DNA of 64,000 nt from Tessaracoccus sp. OS52. Its GTDB lineage: Bacteria; Actinomycetota; Actinomycetes; Propionibacteriales; Propionibacteriaceae. Location of the stretch: contig NZ_JAJEWM010000005.1 of the NCBI RefSeq assembly GCF_020687685.1, positions 124,001 to 188,000 of the forward strand, read 5' to 3'. How positions within the stretch are numbered: position 1 is the stretch's first letter; each line of letters opens with the position of its first letter. The notes beneath the pieces are model-generated. The model saw nothing but the letters and a program-made list of their open reading frames with translations. It was not told the DNA's origin and searched no databases. The translations under genes were made by a program, and so were the position numbers. Shown here piece after piece: positions 27,055-36,070 of the stretch.

Positions 27055-28542
27055 ATGGAATCCCTGTGGCATGCGACCCATCCGCTGGAACCCTCCCCCG
27101 ACGTGCTGGAGCCGGGCGCGCGATATGACACCGTCGTCGCCGGCGCGGGACTCACCGGACTCAGCGCCGCCGTCCTCCTCGCCCGCGCCGGGCACACCGT
27201 CGCCGTCCTCGAGGCCCGCCGGATCGGCGCGGTCACCACGGGTGGGACCACCGGCAAGCTGTCGGTGCTGCAGGGCACCGTGCTGAGCCAGATCCGCCGC
27301 TTCCACTCCGACGACGTGCTGCGGGCCTACGTCGAGGGCAACCTTGAGGGCGCGGCCTGGCTGCGTCGCTTCCTGGCCGAACAGGGGCAGGAACTCCAGC
27401 CGCGCCCGGCCTTCACCTATGCCACGACGCCCGAGGGCGCCAAGGAGCTCCGTGCCGAACTCGAGGCGGCCAAGGTGGGCGGGCTGGATGCCCACTGGAC
27501 CGACCAGACCGAACTGCCTTTCGACGTGACCGGCGCCATCGTCGTGCAGGATCAGGCACAGCTGCACCCAATGCCGGTGCTCCAGGCCCTGGTGGCCGAG
27601 TTGCGGTCACACGGGGGCGTGGTCATCGAGGGTGTCCGGGTCAAGGACGCGGAGTCCAAGTCCCCGATGCGGATCCGGACCTCGCAGGGCGACGTCCACG
27701 CCGACCGCCTGATCCTCGCCACCGGCACTCCAATCCTCGACCGCGGCGGCTACTTCGCCAAGCTCGTCCCGCAGCGCTCCTACATCGTGTCCTTCCGCGT
27801 CCCCGGCGACGCACCCTCGATCCCGCAGGGCATGTACCTGGGAATCGACGGCGAGGGCCGCAGCCTGCGCAGCGCGGCCGTGGCCGACGGCGAGTTGCTC
27901 CTGGTGGGCGGCAACGGCCACGTGACCGCACGCACCGACTCCGAGCGCGCGGCCGTCGAGGACCTGGCGTCCTGGACCGGCATGCACTACCCGGGCGCCG
28001 AACGCACCCACGCGTGGTCGGCTCAGGACTACCGCACCCTGAACCGGGTGCCCTTCGTCGGCGAACTGCCCCGGGGCGGCGGCGCGATCTGGCTTGCTAC
28101 CGGCTACAACAAGTGGGGCCTGTCGAACGCCGTCGCGGCTGCGCTTTCGCTCTCCGGCCAGATCCTGGGCGGACACATGGAATGGGCCCAGACGCTGGGC
28201 ACGCGCCTCACCAAGCCGGCGGGCATCGTCGAGGCCGTCACAACCAACGCCGAGGTCGCGGCCACCCTGGCCGGTGACTGGGCCAGGACCGTGCTGCACA
28301 AGCCGGAGCCCCCGGCCGAGGGGGAGGGCAGCGTCGGGCGTGAGGGGACGACGGTGGTGGCTCAGTCCACCGTCGACGGTGTCACCTGCCGGGTCTCCGG
28401 GGTGTGCACCCACCTGGGTGGCGTGCTGCGCTGGAACGACGCCGAGCGCAGCTGGGACTGCCCCCTCCACGGCTCCCGCTTCGCAGCCGACGGCAAGCTG
28501 CTCGAGGGGCCAGCCGTGGACGACCTGTCCCACATCGACTGA
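27055..28542 (+). CDS. FAD-dependent oxidoreductase with C-terminal Rieske [2Fe-2S] domain
   Basis: A 495-residue protein. N-terminal FAD Rossmann motif 'DTVVAGAGLTGLSAAVLLA' (about residues 25-44), a DAO-type fold, and the second FAD segment 'GGGAIWLATGYNKWGLSNAV'. Residues about 410-495 are a Rieske domain with both iron-sulfur ligand pairs, CTHLGG and CPLHGS. The combination occurs in YhfW-like proteins of Bacillus and in many actinobacteria; the substrate is unknown, with an amino acid, glycine-like or aldehyde oxidation often supposed. The domain order suggests electrons pass from FAD to the cluster within one chain. It converges on the aldo/keto reductase gene about 70 bases on, and a redox link between the two is possible but unproven. 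Confidence 0.88.
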   Translation: MESLWHATHPLEPSPDVLEPGARYDTVVAGAGLTGLSAAVLLARAGHTVAVLEARRIGAVTTGGTTGKLSVLQGTVLSQIRRFHSDDVLRAYVEGNLEGAAWLRRFLAEQGQELQPRPAFTYATTPEGAKELRAELEAAKVGGLDAHWTDQTELPFDVTGAIVVQDQAQLHPMPVLQALVAELRSHGGVVIEGVRVKDAESKSPMRIRTSQGDVHADRLILATGTPILDRGGYFAKLVPQRSYIVSFRVPGDAPSIPQGMYLGIDGEGRSLRSAAVADGELLLVGGNGHVTARTDSERAAVEDLASWTGMHYPGAERTHAWSAQDYRTLNRVPFVGELPRGGGAIWLATGYNKWGLSNAVAAALSLSGQILGGHMEWAQTLGTRLTKPAGIVEAVTTNAEVAATLAGDWARTVLHKPEPPAEGEGSVGREGTTVVAQSTVDGVTCRVSGVCTHLGGVLRWNDAERSWDCPLHGSRFAADGKLLEGPAVDDLSHID

Positions 28543-28590
28543 GCCCCTCCGGTTCCAGGAGCCACACCCGTTGCCTCCTGCGACACCCGC

Positions 28591-28613
28591 TTCCCTGAGC
28601 TTGCCGAAAGGCC
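28591..28613. repeat. Dispersed CTGAGC-TGCCGAA-GG type repeat
   Basis: CCCTGAGCTTGCCGAAAGGC is a variant of a short element (CCTGAGCCTGTCGAAGGGC) that also occurs at 61425-61445. Both copies lie in intergenic DNA. Such elements are scattered in related actinobacterial genomes; here it sits between convergent stop codons. Confidence 0.6.
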
Positions 28614-28614
28614 C

Positions 28615-29619
28615 TCAGACCAGCCGGTGCTTGGGCGCCTCGGTCTTGCCGGGGTCACGCTCGACGAGGTCACCCAGCACCTCGTCGATCCTCGCCAGGA
28701 TGTCCGCCTCCAGCTTGAGCCCGCTCACCTCGGCACTCGGCGCGATCTGCTCCGGCCTGGAGGCTCCGATGATGGCCGTGGCGACGTTGTCCTCTGACAG
28801 CACCCACGCCACCGCGAGCTGCGCCATCGTGATGCCAAGGTCGTCGGCGATGGGACGCAGGCCCTGCACGGCCGTGAGGACGTCGTCGCGCATCCACCGC
28901 GAGATCATGCTCTGGCCGCCCTTGGCGTCGGTGGCCCGGCTCCCCTCCGGCACCGGCTGTCCCGGCAGGTACTTGCCCGTCAGGACGCCCTGCGCCACCG
29001 GCGACCACACCACCTGCGAGATCCCGAGTTCCCGCGACGCCGGCACCACCTCGTCCTCGATCACCCGCCACAGCATGGAGTACTGCGGCTGGTTGCTGAC
29101 GAGCTGGAAGCCAAGCTCAGCCGCAAGGGCGTGCCCGGCACGAAGCTGCTCGGCGTTCCACTCGCTCACCCCGATGTAGAGCGCCTTGCCCTGGCGAACG
29201 ACGTCGGCGAAGGCCTGCATCGTCTCCTCGAGCGGGGTCTCGACGTCGTAGCGGTGCGCCTGGTAGACGTCGACGTAGTCGGTCTGCAGCCGCCGGAGCG
29301 AGCCGTTGATGCTGTCGCGGATGTGCTTGCGGGACAACCCCGTGTCGTTCGGGCCCTTGGGGCCGGTGGGGAAGTAGACCTTGGTCATGATCTCCAGCGA
29401 CTCTCGACGCTGACCCTTCAGGGCGTCGCCGAGCACGACCTCGGCCGCCGTGTTGGCGTAGACGTCCGCGGTGTCGAAGGTGGTGATGCCGGCATCCAGT
29501 GCCGCGCGGACGCACGCGTGGGCGCGCTCGTTCTCCACCTGCGAGGCGTGGGTGAGCCAGTTGCCGTAGGTGACCGCGCTGATCTTGAATCCGGAGTTCC
29601 CGAGCTTGCGATATTCCAT
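28615..29619 (-). CDS. Aldo/keto reductase (potassium-channel beta-subunit type)
   Basis: A 334-residue NADPH-dependent oxidoreductase of the AKR superfamily. The catalytic tetrad is visible: Asp in 'TTFDTADVY', Tyr in the same segment (ADVYAN), Lys in 'LEIMTKVYFPTG' and His in 'YVDVYQAHRYD'. The NADP-binding C-terminus reads 'ATAIIGASRPEQI'. Sequence style (GNWLTH, 'QPQYSMLWR') is that of the YghZ/channel-beta group that reduces aldehydes such as methylglyoxal. Weak AAGGACGG ribosome binding site before the ATG. A perfect palindrome lies 70 bases upstream (29689-29706) and may be its operator. It is a single-gene unit. Confidence 0.9.
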   Translation of the reverse strand: MEYRKLGNSGFKISAVTYGNWLTHASQVENERAHACVRAALDAGITTFDTADVYANTAAEVVLGDALKGQRRESLEIMTKVYFPTGPKGPNDTGLSRKHIRDSINGSLRRLQTDYVDVYQAHRYDVETPLEETMQAFADVVRQGKALYIGVSEWNAEQLRAGHALAAELGFQLVSNQPQYSMLWRVIEDEVVPASRELGISQVVWSPVAQGVLTGKYLPGQPVPEGSRATDAKGGQSMISRWMRDDVLTAVQGLRPIADDLGITMAQLAVAWVLSEDNVATAIIGASRPEQIAPSAEVSGLKLEADILARIDEVLGDLVERDPGKTEAPKHRLV

Positions 29620-29688
29620 TTGTCCCGTCCTTTTCGTCGTACTCGCCGAATCTACAGTTCTCCTCCGACAATGCGCCCCGACCCCTGC

Positions 29689-29706
29689 CCTGAGTACCTA
29701 CTCAGG
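29689..29706. promoter_or_regulatory. Palindrome upstream of the aldo/keto reductase gene
   Basis: CCTGAGTA-CC-TACTCAGG has perfect 8-base arms and a 2-base spacer, the form of a TetR- or MarR-type operator. It is 70 bases before the reductase start and about 290 before the Wbl gene. The rest of the gap 29620-29994 shows no open frame; it also holds a second palindrome and TTGACT boxes at 29753 and 29828. Confidence 0.5.
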
Positions 29707-29843
29707 CGAAAGTGAACGAGACGGTCCACTGCGGGGTGACGAAGTCGCACGTTTGACTAGGCGCGACACCGGGAGGGTGAACATGGGGTTAACGGCTACT
29801 CATGGTCCCCCACCACCCAGTTCAGAGTTGACTGAGTATCGCT

Positions 29844-29855
29844 ACCTAATTAGGT
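29844..29855. promoter_or_regulatory. Palindrome upstream of the Wbl regulator gene
   Basis: ACCTAATTAGGT is a perfect 12-base palindrome in unusually AT-rich DNA, 140 bases before the Wbl start and just downstream of a TTGACT box at 29828. It may be a regulator site or part of the promoter. Confidence 0.4.
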
Positions 29856-29994
29856 GAGTACACGGTACCCATTCAAGTCGGGTAGTTGCCCCCACGATTT
29901 CGACTGCCATTGTCGTCGGCGTTCCGCCAGAGTGAATAGCGACAGTCAATCAGGCCCCCGGTGGACAAGCACGGGGGATGGAAGGGAGCCTCAA

Positions 29995-30549
29995 GTGACA
30001 GTCATCCAGGACTCGCAGGTCACGCCGTGCGTCGAGTACACCAACGTCTACCTCCACCCGCTGCTGGACGAGACCCAGAGCGTCAACAACCAGACGCACC
30101 GCCGGGAGCAGGCCATGCTGCGGACCCAGGCAGAGAAGATGTGCGCCGAGTGCCCGATGTTCGCGCAGTGCCTCACCAACGCTGTCACCAAGTTCGACGT
30201 GAGCGGTTTCGTCGCCGGCACCACCCGTCGCCAGCGCCAGGAGATCCGCGCCCGGCTCGGGGTCAGCCTTGAGGACGACGACTTCGACTCCTACGCGGGC
30301 GTCTCCTCGGGCCGCCAGTTCGACCGTGCCGAGATCCACCGCCTCCGCACTGCCAACCCGAACGAACCGCTCAGCGCCATCGCCGCGCGCGTCGGCTGCT
30401 CGGTCTCCACGGTCAAGCGCCACCTGCGCCGCATCGAGCGTGAGGGCCTGCCGTCGGACTTCAAGAAGTCCCGCACCGTGACCGCGGAAGAGGTCATGGA
30501 AGTGGCGCAGGACGTCATTCGCGGACACCGTCGCAGCGCCGCCGCCTGA
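29995..30549 (+). CDS. WhiB-like (Wbl) regulator with a C-terminal helix-turn-helix
   Basis: A 184-residue protein from GTG 29995, preceded by GAAGGGAG. Four cysteines have Wbl spacing: one in 'VTPCVEY' and three in 'KMCAECPMFAQCLTN' (C-x2-C-x5-C), the ligands of the [4Fe-4S] cluster. The usual G-V/I-W-G-G turn is replaced by 'SGFVAGTTRRQRQEIRAR', with the basic stretch kept. Residues about 105-150 form a second unit, 'AEIHRLRTANPNEPLSAIAA' then 'RVGCSVSTVKRHLRRIEREG', a helix-turn-helix. Typical Wbl proteins end after about 90-120 residues and work through the sigma factor; this one probably also contacts DNA itself. It stands alone and is followed by a strong terminator. The target genes are unknown. 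Confidence 0.85.
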   Translation: MTVIQDSQVTPCVEYTNVYLHPLLDETQSVNNQTHRREQAMLRTQAEKMCAECPMFAQCLTNAVTKFDVSGFVAGTTRRQRQEIRARLGVSLEDDDFDSYAGVSSGRQFDRAEIHRLRTANPNEPLSAIAARVGCSVSTVKRHLRRIEREGLPSDFKKSRTVTAEEVMEVAQDVIRGHRRSAAA

Positions 30550-30575
30550 CACACACAGACCCCCGTAGAACGACA

Positions 30576-30604
30576 GACCCCCGAGCCGGATTGGCTCGGG
30601 GGTC
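30576..30604. terminator. Rho-independent-like terminator after the Wbl gene
   Basis: GACCCCCGAGCC and GGCTCGGGGGTC form a 12-base perfect stem with a 5-base loop, followed by CGTTTCGTT. It lies between convergent genes and can serve both. Confidence 0.85.
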
Positions 30605-30623
30605 CGTTTCGTTCGCGGGGTCT

Positions 30624-31403
30624 TCAGAACCAGCGGCGCAGTTCCGTGAGCGCGCCATTGGACTCGAAGGTGCCGGTGACATGGTCAGCGGCCGCCCGCA
30701 CGTCGTCGACGGCGTCGCCCATGGCCACGCCTCGCCCGGCCCAGGTGAGCATCTCGATGTCGTTGCGCCCGTCCCCGATGGCCAGCACGTCGGCCGGCAG
30801 GAGTCCCAGGTCGTCGACGACGCGCTGCAGCCCGTGGGCCTTGTCGATCCCCTCCGGGGCGATGTCCAGCCAGGCCGACCAGCCGATGAAGTAGGAGACC
30901 TCATGCAGCCCGAGGTCGCCGACCTGCTCCAGGAAGTCCTCGTCGGTGCTGTCCGGATCCCTGATCACGATCCGGGACACGGGGCGCGACGCCAGTTCCT
31001 CCAGCGGCTCGACCACCACCTCGCCCTGGAGTTCGCCGTCGGGAAAGGCCCGGCTGACGCGCCAGTGCAGCCCGTCCTGGACGGCGATCCGCGCCTGGGG
31101 GACGCGCTCGACGACCTTGGCCAGCGTCGGCGCCGGGTCGAAGCGCTCCTCGAAGACCACTTCGAGCGGCGGGTTGCGCACCACCATCGCGCCGTTCGAG
31201 ACGACCGCCCAGCCTGGGGGCAGGGCCAGGTGCCCGAAGATCGGCTCGGTGGACACCCAGGAACGACCCGTGGTCAGCACGACGGGGGTCCCGCCGGCCG
31301 CGATGTCACGCACGGTGTCGCGGAGGTCGTCGGGCATCCTGCCGTAACCGTCGACCAGGGTGCCGTCGATGTCGAGGGCCACCAGTTTGGGATGGAAACT
31401 CAT
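30624..31403 (-). CDS. HAD-superfamily hydrolase (Cof type)
   Basis: A 259-residue phosphatase with motif I 'LVALDIDGTLVDGYG' (nucleophile Asp and acid/base Asp), motif II Thr/Ser in 'VVLTTGRSW', a Cof-type C2 cap and motif IV 'VLAIGDGRNDIEMLTWAGRG'. Such enzymes hydrolyse sugar phosphates or other small phosphoesters in the cytoplasm. The open frame runs upstream to 31514, overlapping serS, but ATG 31403 with AAAGGAT upstream gives the canonical start right at the DIDGT domain. It lies 80 bases downstream of serS on the same strand. Confidence 0.88.
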   Translation of the reverse strand: MSFHPKLVALDIDGTLVDGYGRMPDDLRDTVRDIAAGGTPVVLTTGRSWVSTEPIFGHLALPPGWAVVSNGAMVVRNPPLEVVFEERFDPAPTLAKVVERVPQARIAVQDGLHWRVSRAFPDGELQGEVVVEPLEELASRPVSRIVIRDPDSTDEDFLEQVGDLGLHEVSYFIGWSAWLDIAPEGIDKAHGLQRVVDDLGLLPADVLAIGDGRNDIEMLTWAGRGVAMGDAVDDVRAAADHVTGTFESNGALTELRRWF

Positions 31404-31485
31404 CGGATCCTTTGCTTCAAAACTTGCTGCCAAACTGGCACAGCCTGGTGAACAGCTGGTTGCCGCAGCCCGAACAGGAGGTTCA

Positions 31486-32757
31486 TCACTGGGCGGAGAG
31501 GACTTCCCGACCACCCAGGTAAGGGCGCAGCGCCGGCGGGACGTGGATGGAGCCGTCAGCCTGCTGGTGGTTCTCGAGCAGCATGATGATCATCCGGGTC
31601 ATCGCGCAGAGCGTGCCGTTGAGGGTGGCGACGGGCTCGGTGCCGTTCTCGCCGCGGTAGCGGATGGACAGGCGGCGCGCCTGGAACTGCGTGCAGTTCG
31701 AGGTGGAGGTGATCTCGCGGTAGCGCTGCTGGGTGGGCAGCCAGGCGTAGCAGTCGAACTTGCGGGCGGCCGACAGACCAAGGTCACCGGAGGCGACATC
31801 GAGCACCTGGAACGGGATCTCCAGGGAGGTGATGAAGTCCTTCTCGTAGCCGAGCAGCTTCTCATGCCAGTCCTCGGCATCTTCGGGGCGGCAGTGGACG
31901 AACATCTCGACCTTGTCGAACCAGTGGACCCGGAAGATGCCGCGGGTGTCCTTGCCGTAGGAGCCGGCCTCGCGACGGAAGCAGGGACTGAAGGCGGCGT
32001 ACCGGCGTGGGAGGGAGTCCGCCTCGAGGATCTCGTCGGAGTGGTAAGCCGCCAGCGCCACCTCCGAGGTTCCGACGAGGTACAGGTCGTCGTCGGGGAG
32101 GTGGTAGACGTCCTGGGCGGCCTGCCCGAGGAAGCCGGTCCCCTCCATGGCCGACGGCTTCACCAGCGCCGGCGGGATCATCGCGGTGAAACCCCACTCG
32201 GCGGCCTTGGTCATGGCCAGGTTCAGCAGGGCGAGCTCCAGCTGGGCTCCGATCCCGGTCAGGACGTAGAAGCGGGAGCCGGAGATCTTGGCGCCGCGCT
32301 CCATGTCGATGGCACCCAGGAGCTCGCCAAGTTCAAGGTGGTCCCTGGGCTCGAAGCCCTCCGCCGCGAAGTCGCGGGGCGTGCCGATGGTCTCGAGCAC
32401 GACGCCGTCGTCCTCACCGCCGCGGGGGACGCCGTCGCCGACGATGTTGCCGACCTGCAGGATGAGCTCGTCGAAGCGTGCCCCGGCCTCGGCCGAAGCC
32501 GCCTGCGCCGCCTTCACCTCCGTCGCCAGCTGCTTGGTGCGCGCCAGGAGGGCGGCCTTCTCCTCGCCCTGCGCCTTCGCCACCGACTTGCCGAGGTCCT
32601 TCTGCTCGGCCCGGAGCGACTCGTAGGCGGCGATGCCGGAGCGGCGGGCCTCGTCGGCGGCCACGAGTTCGTCGACGATCTCGACGGACTCACCGCGCGC
32701 TTCCTGGGAGCGCCGGACGAGGTCGGGGTGCGTGCGAAGCCACTTCGGGTCGATCAT
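31486..32757 (-). CDS. serS: Seryl-tRNA synthetase
   Basis: Charges tRNA-Ser with serine. The N-terminal 110 residues form the tRNA-binding coiled-coil arm ([33 protein letters not shown]). The class II core has motif 2 '[19 protein letters not shown]', the serine-site '[19 protein letters not shown]' and motif 3 region '[19 protein letters not shown]', in which the usual motif 3 Pro-Arg is replaced by Thr-Arg with the Arg kept. Length (423) is normal. No ribosome binding site; a -10 hexamer lies 7 bases before the ATG, so it is probably leaderless. Divergent from the PAP2-diacylglycerol kinase fusion. Confidence 0.96.
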   Translation of the reverse strand: MIDPKWLRTHPDLVRRSQEARGESVEIVDELVAADEARRSGIAAYESLRAEQKDLGKSVAKAQGEEKAALLARTKQLATEVKAAQAASAEAGARFDELILQVGNIVGDGVPRGGEDDGVVLETIGTPRDFAAEGFEPRDHLELGELLGAIDMERGAKISGSRFYVLTGIGAQLELALLNLAMTKAAEWGFTAMIPPALVKPSAMEGTGFLGQAAQDVYHLPDDDLYLVGTSEVALAAYHSDEILEADSLPRRYAAFSPCFRREAGSYGKDTRGIFRVHWFDKVEMFVHCRPEDAEDWHEKLLGYEKDFITSLEIPFQVLDVASGDLGLSAARKFDCYAWLPTQQRYREITSTSNCTQFQARRLSIRYRGENGTEPVATLNGTLCAMTRMIIMLLENHQQADGSIHVPPALRPYLGGREVLSAQ

Positions 32758-32764
32758 GCGGCTT

Positions 32765-32770
32765 AGCCTA
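32765..32770 (-). promoter_or_regulatory. -10 element of the leaderless serS promoter
   Basis: On the minus strand TAGGCT lies 7 bases before the serS ATG, with TTGCCC 15 bases further upstream as a possible -35. The plus strand of the same bases offers TAGCCT (32764-32769) for the divergent gene at 32791, so the two promoters overlap. Confidence 0.5.
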
Positions 32771-32790
32771 CTCAGTGCGAGAATCGGGCA

Positions 32791-34329
32791 ATGACCAACT
32801 GGCAGCGTGCTCGCTTCACCGTGTTCTCGGCGGTCGCCTTCGCCGTCGCGTTCACAGTCTGGAGCCTGCTGCTCCCGGCCCTCGACGGCGTCGACGGGCT
32901 GTGGCGGCTATCTCCCCCACCCGAGCAGCACTGGCTGGGACAGATCGGCTCCGCGATCGCGATCGTGTCGCTGCCGGTGGTGATCTACGTGGTGCTGCTG
33001 GGGCTGGCGCTGTGGGCGAGCCGTCGGCAGCTGACGTCGCTGGCGGGGGCGCTGGTCATGGCCGTAGCGCTCTCCTTCGGCGCCTCGACGCTGGCCACCG
33101 AACTGTTCGCGCGCGAGCGGCCCGGGTCCGCGTGGGACTACCTGATCACCCAACAGGGCTACGCCTACCCAGCGGCCCACACCGTCGCGGCCACGGCCGG
33201 CGGGATCATGGTGGTGGTCCTGGTCACCGTGTCGAGGCGCAGCCGGTTCTCGATCCTGGTGGCGCGCGTGCTGGGGCCGGCCGTGGTGGCCGTCGTCGCC
33301 GTCGATCGCGTGTTGATGGGAGCCAGCCGAATCAGCGACGTCATCGGCGGCATCCTGCTGGGCGGGCTCACCGCCACCCTCGCCAGCCTGATCTGCGGCG
33401 TCCACGTGCCGAGGACCGCGAAGGAGGACGGCAAGGGCCGGCGCGCGATCATCGTGTACAACCCCACGAAGGTGCTGGACCAGACCGTCTTCAAGGATCT
33501 CGTGGAGCGCCGGCTCGTGGAGCGCGGCTGGGACGCGCCGGTGTGGCTGTCCACCACGGCCGACGACCCGGGACGCGCGATGGCCCGCACCGCGCTGCGT
33601 GCCGAACCCGACCTGATCATGGTGGCCGGCGGCGACGGCACCGTGCGGGTGGTCTGCGGTGCGCTGGCCGAGACCGACGGCACCCTGGCGATCCTGCCGT
33701 CGGGCACGGGAAACCTGCTCGCGGGGAACATGGGGATCCCGACGGACCTTGACCGAGCGCTCGACGTCGCACTCGATGGGCGCACGGGGCAGATCGACGT
33801 GCTGCACGTCTCCACCCCCGGCCGGCCCGACGACCACGCCGTCGTGATGTGCGGCGTCGGCGTCGACGCGGCCATCCTCAACGACACCGACGAGGACCTC
33901 AAGCGCCAGATCGGCGTCGCGGCCTACGTCGCGGCCGCCCTGAACCACGTGAAGGTGCGGCCGGTGCGCACGGTCGTCCGGATCGACGACCGCGAGCCGA
34001 TCGAGTCGGACGCCTCACTGACCATGGTGTGCAACGTCAGCGACCTCCAGGCCGGCCTGACCCTGATGCCGGAGGCGAGCGCCAACGACGGGATCCTCGA
34101 CGTCCTCGTCGCGTCCCCCAGCAATCGGGTGGAGCTGACCGCGATGGCCTCGGCAGTGCTGGCGCAGACCTCGACCCCGGACACGCTGCGGCGCGAGACG
34201 GGCCGGACGGTGCGGATCGAACTCGCCGACGAGCAGCTCTACGAGCTCGACGGCGACGTGATCGGCAAGGCGTCGGAACTCGACTTCCGCGTCCTGGCCG
34301 GCGCGCTCAGCCTGCGGCTCCCCCGCTGA
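32791..34329 (+). CDS. Bifunctional PAP2 phosphatase / diacylglycerol kinase-family protein
   Basis: A 512-residue fusion. The N-terminal half (about residues 1-205) has several membrane helices and PAP2 motifs: '[14 protein letters not shown]', '[15 protein letters not shown]' (Pro-Ser/Ala-Ala-His in place of PSGH, His kept) and '[16 protein letters not shown]'. The C-terminal half (about 215-512) is a diacylglycerol kinase catalytic domain: '[12 protein letters not shown]', '[18 protein letters not shown]' and '[15 protein letters not shown]'. Such fusions are known in actinobacteria; they could dephosphorylate a lipid phosphate (phosphatidic acid or undecaprenyl pyrophosphate) outside and phosphorylate a lipid alcohol inside. 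The ATG lies 34 bases from the divergent serS start. It converges on the antiporter gene with a 12-base gap. Confidence 0.87.
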   Translation: MTNWQRARFTVFSAVAFAVAFTVWSLLLPALDGVDGLWRLSPPPEQHWLGQIGSAIAIVSLPVVIYVVLLGLALWASRRQLTSLAGALVMAVALSFGASTLATELFARERPGSAWDYLITQQGYAYPAAHTVAATAGGIMVVVLVTVSRRSRFSILVARVLGPAVVAVVAVDRVLMGASRISDVIGGILLGGLTATLASLICGVHVPRTAKEDGKGRRAIIVYNPTKVLDQTVFKDLVERRLVERGWDAPVWLSTTADDPGRAMARTALRAEPDLIMVAGGDGTVRVVCGALAETDGTLAILPSGTGNLLAGNMGIPTDLDRALDVALDGRTGQIDVLHVSTPGRPDDHAVVMCGVGVDAAILNDTDEDLKRQIGVAAYVAAALNHVKVRPVRTVVRIDDREPIESDASLTMVCNVSDLQAGLTLMPEASANDGILDVLVASPSNRVELTAMASAVLAQTSTPDTLRRETGRTVRIELADEQLYELDGDVIGKASELDFRVLAGALSLRLPR

Positions 34330-34341
34330 CCTGCAGGTTCG

Positions 34342-35694
34342 TCACAGGACCATCGCCGCGATCCAGCCTGCAATGAGCAGCGGGATGTTGAAGTGCAGGA
34401 AGGTGGGGATGACGCTGCCGCGGATGTGGTCGTGCTGGCCGTCGGCGTTGAGTCCGGCCGTGGGACCGAGAGTGGAGTCCGACGCGGGTGAGCCTGCGTC
34501 GCCCAGCGCACCGGCGGTGCCGATCAGGCTGACCGTGGCCAGCGGCGAGAACCCGAGGGCCAGGCACAGGGGCGTGTAGATCGCGGTGATGATCGGCAAC
34601 GTCGAGAACGAGCTGCCGATCCCCATCGTCACCACCAGCCCGACCAGCAGCATCGCCGTCGCCGCGAGGGCTCGGTTGGTGCCGAAGAGGTCCGAGCTGC
34701 GCTCCACCAGGGTGGCGATGTCGCCCGTCGCGTTCATGACGGACGCGAAACCCTGGGCGGTGATCATGACGAAGCCGATCATGGCCATCATGCGCATGCC
34801 GCCTGTGAAGACCCTGTCGGCCTCGCTCCAACCGACCACACCCGTCATCATGAACAGCGCCAGGCCGACCAGGGCGCCGACCAGGAGGGGGTCTGCCTCG
34901 GTCCCCAGCGCGGTCATCCAGGCCTGGATCACGAAGCAGGCGACGATAGCGACCAGCGCCACGACGATCCGGTATCTGGAGATCCGCTCCGGCCGGGAGG
35001 CATCGTCGTCCACCTCGACGGTGAGGTCGTAGTCGCGCGGCTTGCGGTAGGTGAACAAGACCGCCACCAGCAGCCCGGCGACCATCCCGAGTGCGGGGAT
35101 GCCCATGGCCGCCATGACGTCGATACCGGCGGTGTCCAGGCCGGCGGACTCGATGTTGCCCAACAGGATGTCGTGCAGGAAGATCCGGCCGAACCCGATC
35201 GGCAGGTACATGTAGGTGGTCACCAGGCCGAAGGTGAGGACGCAGGCGATGAGGCGGCGGTCCAGGCGCAGACGGTTCAGGATCCCGAGCAACGGCGGGA
35301 TCAGGAGGGGGATGAACGCGATGTGGACCGGGATGAGGTTCTGGCTGAGGATCGACATCAGCAGCACGCCCGCGATGATGCCCCACTTGGTCCACTCGAC
35401 GGTGCGCTGGTCAGGGTTCTCCGGGTCGCCGAGGCGGCGGACCAGCCATTCGGCGAGCAGTCGCGGGAGGCCGGAGTGGGCCACCGCCATCGCGAACGCC
35501 CCGAGCAGGGCGTAGGAGAGGGCGATCTTGGCGCCCGCCCCCAAGCCGTCCTGGAAGGCGACCATGGTGCCGTCGAGACCCAGCCCCGCCACGAGTCCGC
35601 CGACGAGTGCGCCGATGAACAGCGCCAGCACGACGTGGACCCGCACGACGGCGAGCACGAGCATCACCAGTACGGCGATCAGGACAGAGTTCAT
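34342..35694 (-). CDS. Na+/H+ antiporter family (NhaC-like) membrane protein
   Basis: A 450-residue protein with about 11-12 hydrophobic helices. It resembles the Na+/H+ antiporter family of the ion transporter superfamily: 'LSQNLIPVHIAFIPLLIPPL', 'MGIGSSFSTLPIITAIYTPL' and 'GTAGALGDAGSPASDSTLGP', the last being the conserved re-entrant polar motif near the C-terminus. A cytoplasmic acidic loop lies at about residue 225-240 (VEVDDDASRPERIS). The alternative is an organic-acid or amino-acid permease of the same superfamily. ATG 35694. A single-gene unit, followed by a convergent gene. Confidence 0.8.
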   Translation of the reverse strand: MNSVLIAVLVMLVLAVVRVHVVLALFIGALVGGLVAGLGLDGTMVAFQDGLGAGAKIALSYALLGAFAMAVAHSGLPRLLAEWLVRRLGDPENPDQRTVEWTKWGIIAGVLLMSILSQNLIPVHIAFIPLLIPPLLGILNRLRLDRRLIACVLTFGLVTTYMYLPIGFGRIFLHDILLGNIESAGLDTAGIDVMAAMGIPALGMVAGLLVAVLFTYRKPRDYDLTVEVDDDASRPERISRYRIVVALVAIVACFVIQAWMTALGTEADPLLVGALVGLALFMMTGVVGWSEADRVFTGGMRMMAMIGFVMITAQGFASVMNATGDIATLVERSSDLFGTNRALAATAMLLVGLVVTMGIGSSFSTLPIITAIYTPLCLALGFSPLATVSLIGTAGALGDAGSPASDSTLGPTAGLNADGQHDHIRGSVIPTFLHFNIPLLIAGWIAAMVL

Positions 35695-35732
35695 TCGGCT
35701 TCCTAGGTTGGGCGACCCGTCATGCTACACGC

Positions 35733-36069
35733 GCAGCGGGAACCCCCGTAGGTCGAGTAGCGCTAGGGAGCGCCCCTCCCCCGCTGGTCGAGTAGCGGCT
35801 CGGGAGCGCCAGCGACCGAGGCGCGTGTCGAGACCCCCACCCCACTCCAACCGATCTCGACACACGCCCGCTCGTCCCTCACGGGCGCTACTCGATCAGC
35901 GGGAACCTCGCAGGTCGAGTAGCGGCTCGGGAGCGCCCCTTCCCCGCTGGTCGAGTAGCGGCTCGGGAGCGCCAGCGACCGAGGCGCGTGTCGAGACCCC
36001 CACCCCAACCGACGATCTCGACACACGCCCGTTCGTCCCTCACAGGCGCCACTCGATCAGGGGAACCCA
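35733..36069. repeat. 162-base tandem duplication of GGTCGAGTAG-type repeats
   Basis: Two copies with period 162 (GGTCGAGTAG at 35751 and at 35913). Each copy contains GGTCGAGTAGCGGCTCGGGAG-like units, the segment 'GACCGAGGCGCGTGTCGAGA', then the complementary-sense 'GATCTCGACACACGCCCG' and 'TACTCGATCAGCGGGAAC'-like text, so each can fold as a long imperfect hairpin. There is no credible gene here. It lies between the antiporter promoter region and the pheA stop codon. Related units occur at 40745-40897. Confidence 0.85.
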
Positions 36070-36070
36070 C

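Noticed and set aside
29854-29994. N-terminal extension of the Wbl gene to 29854
   Set aside because: The extension overlaps the palindrome and AT-rich promoter, and GTG 29995 has a GAAGGGAG site, so the extension was not used.
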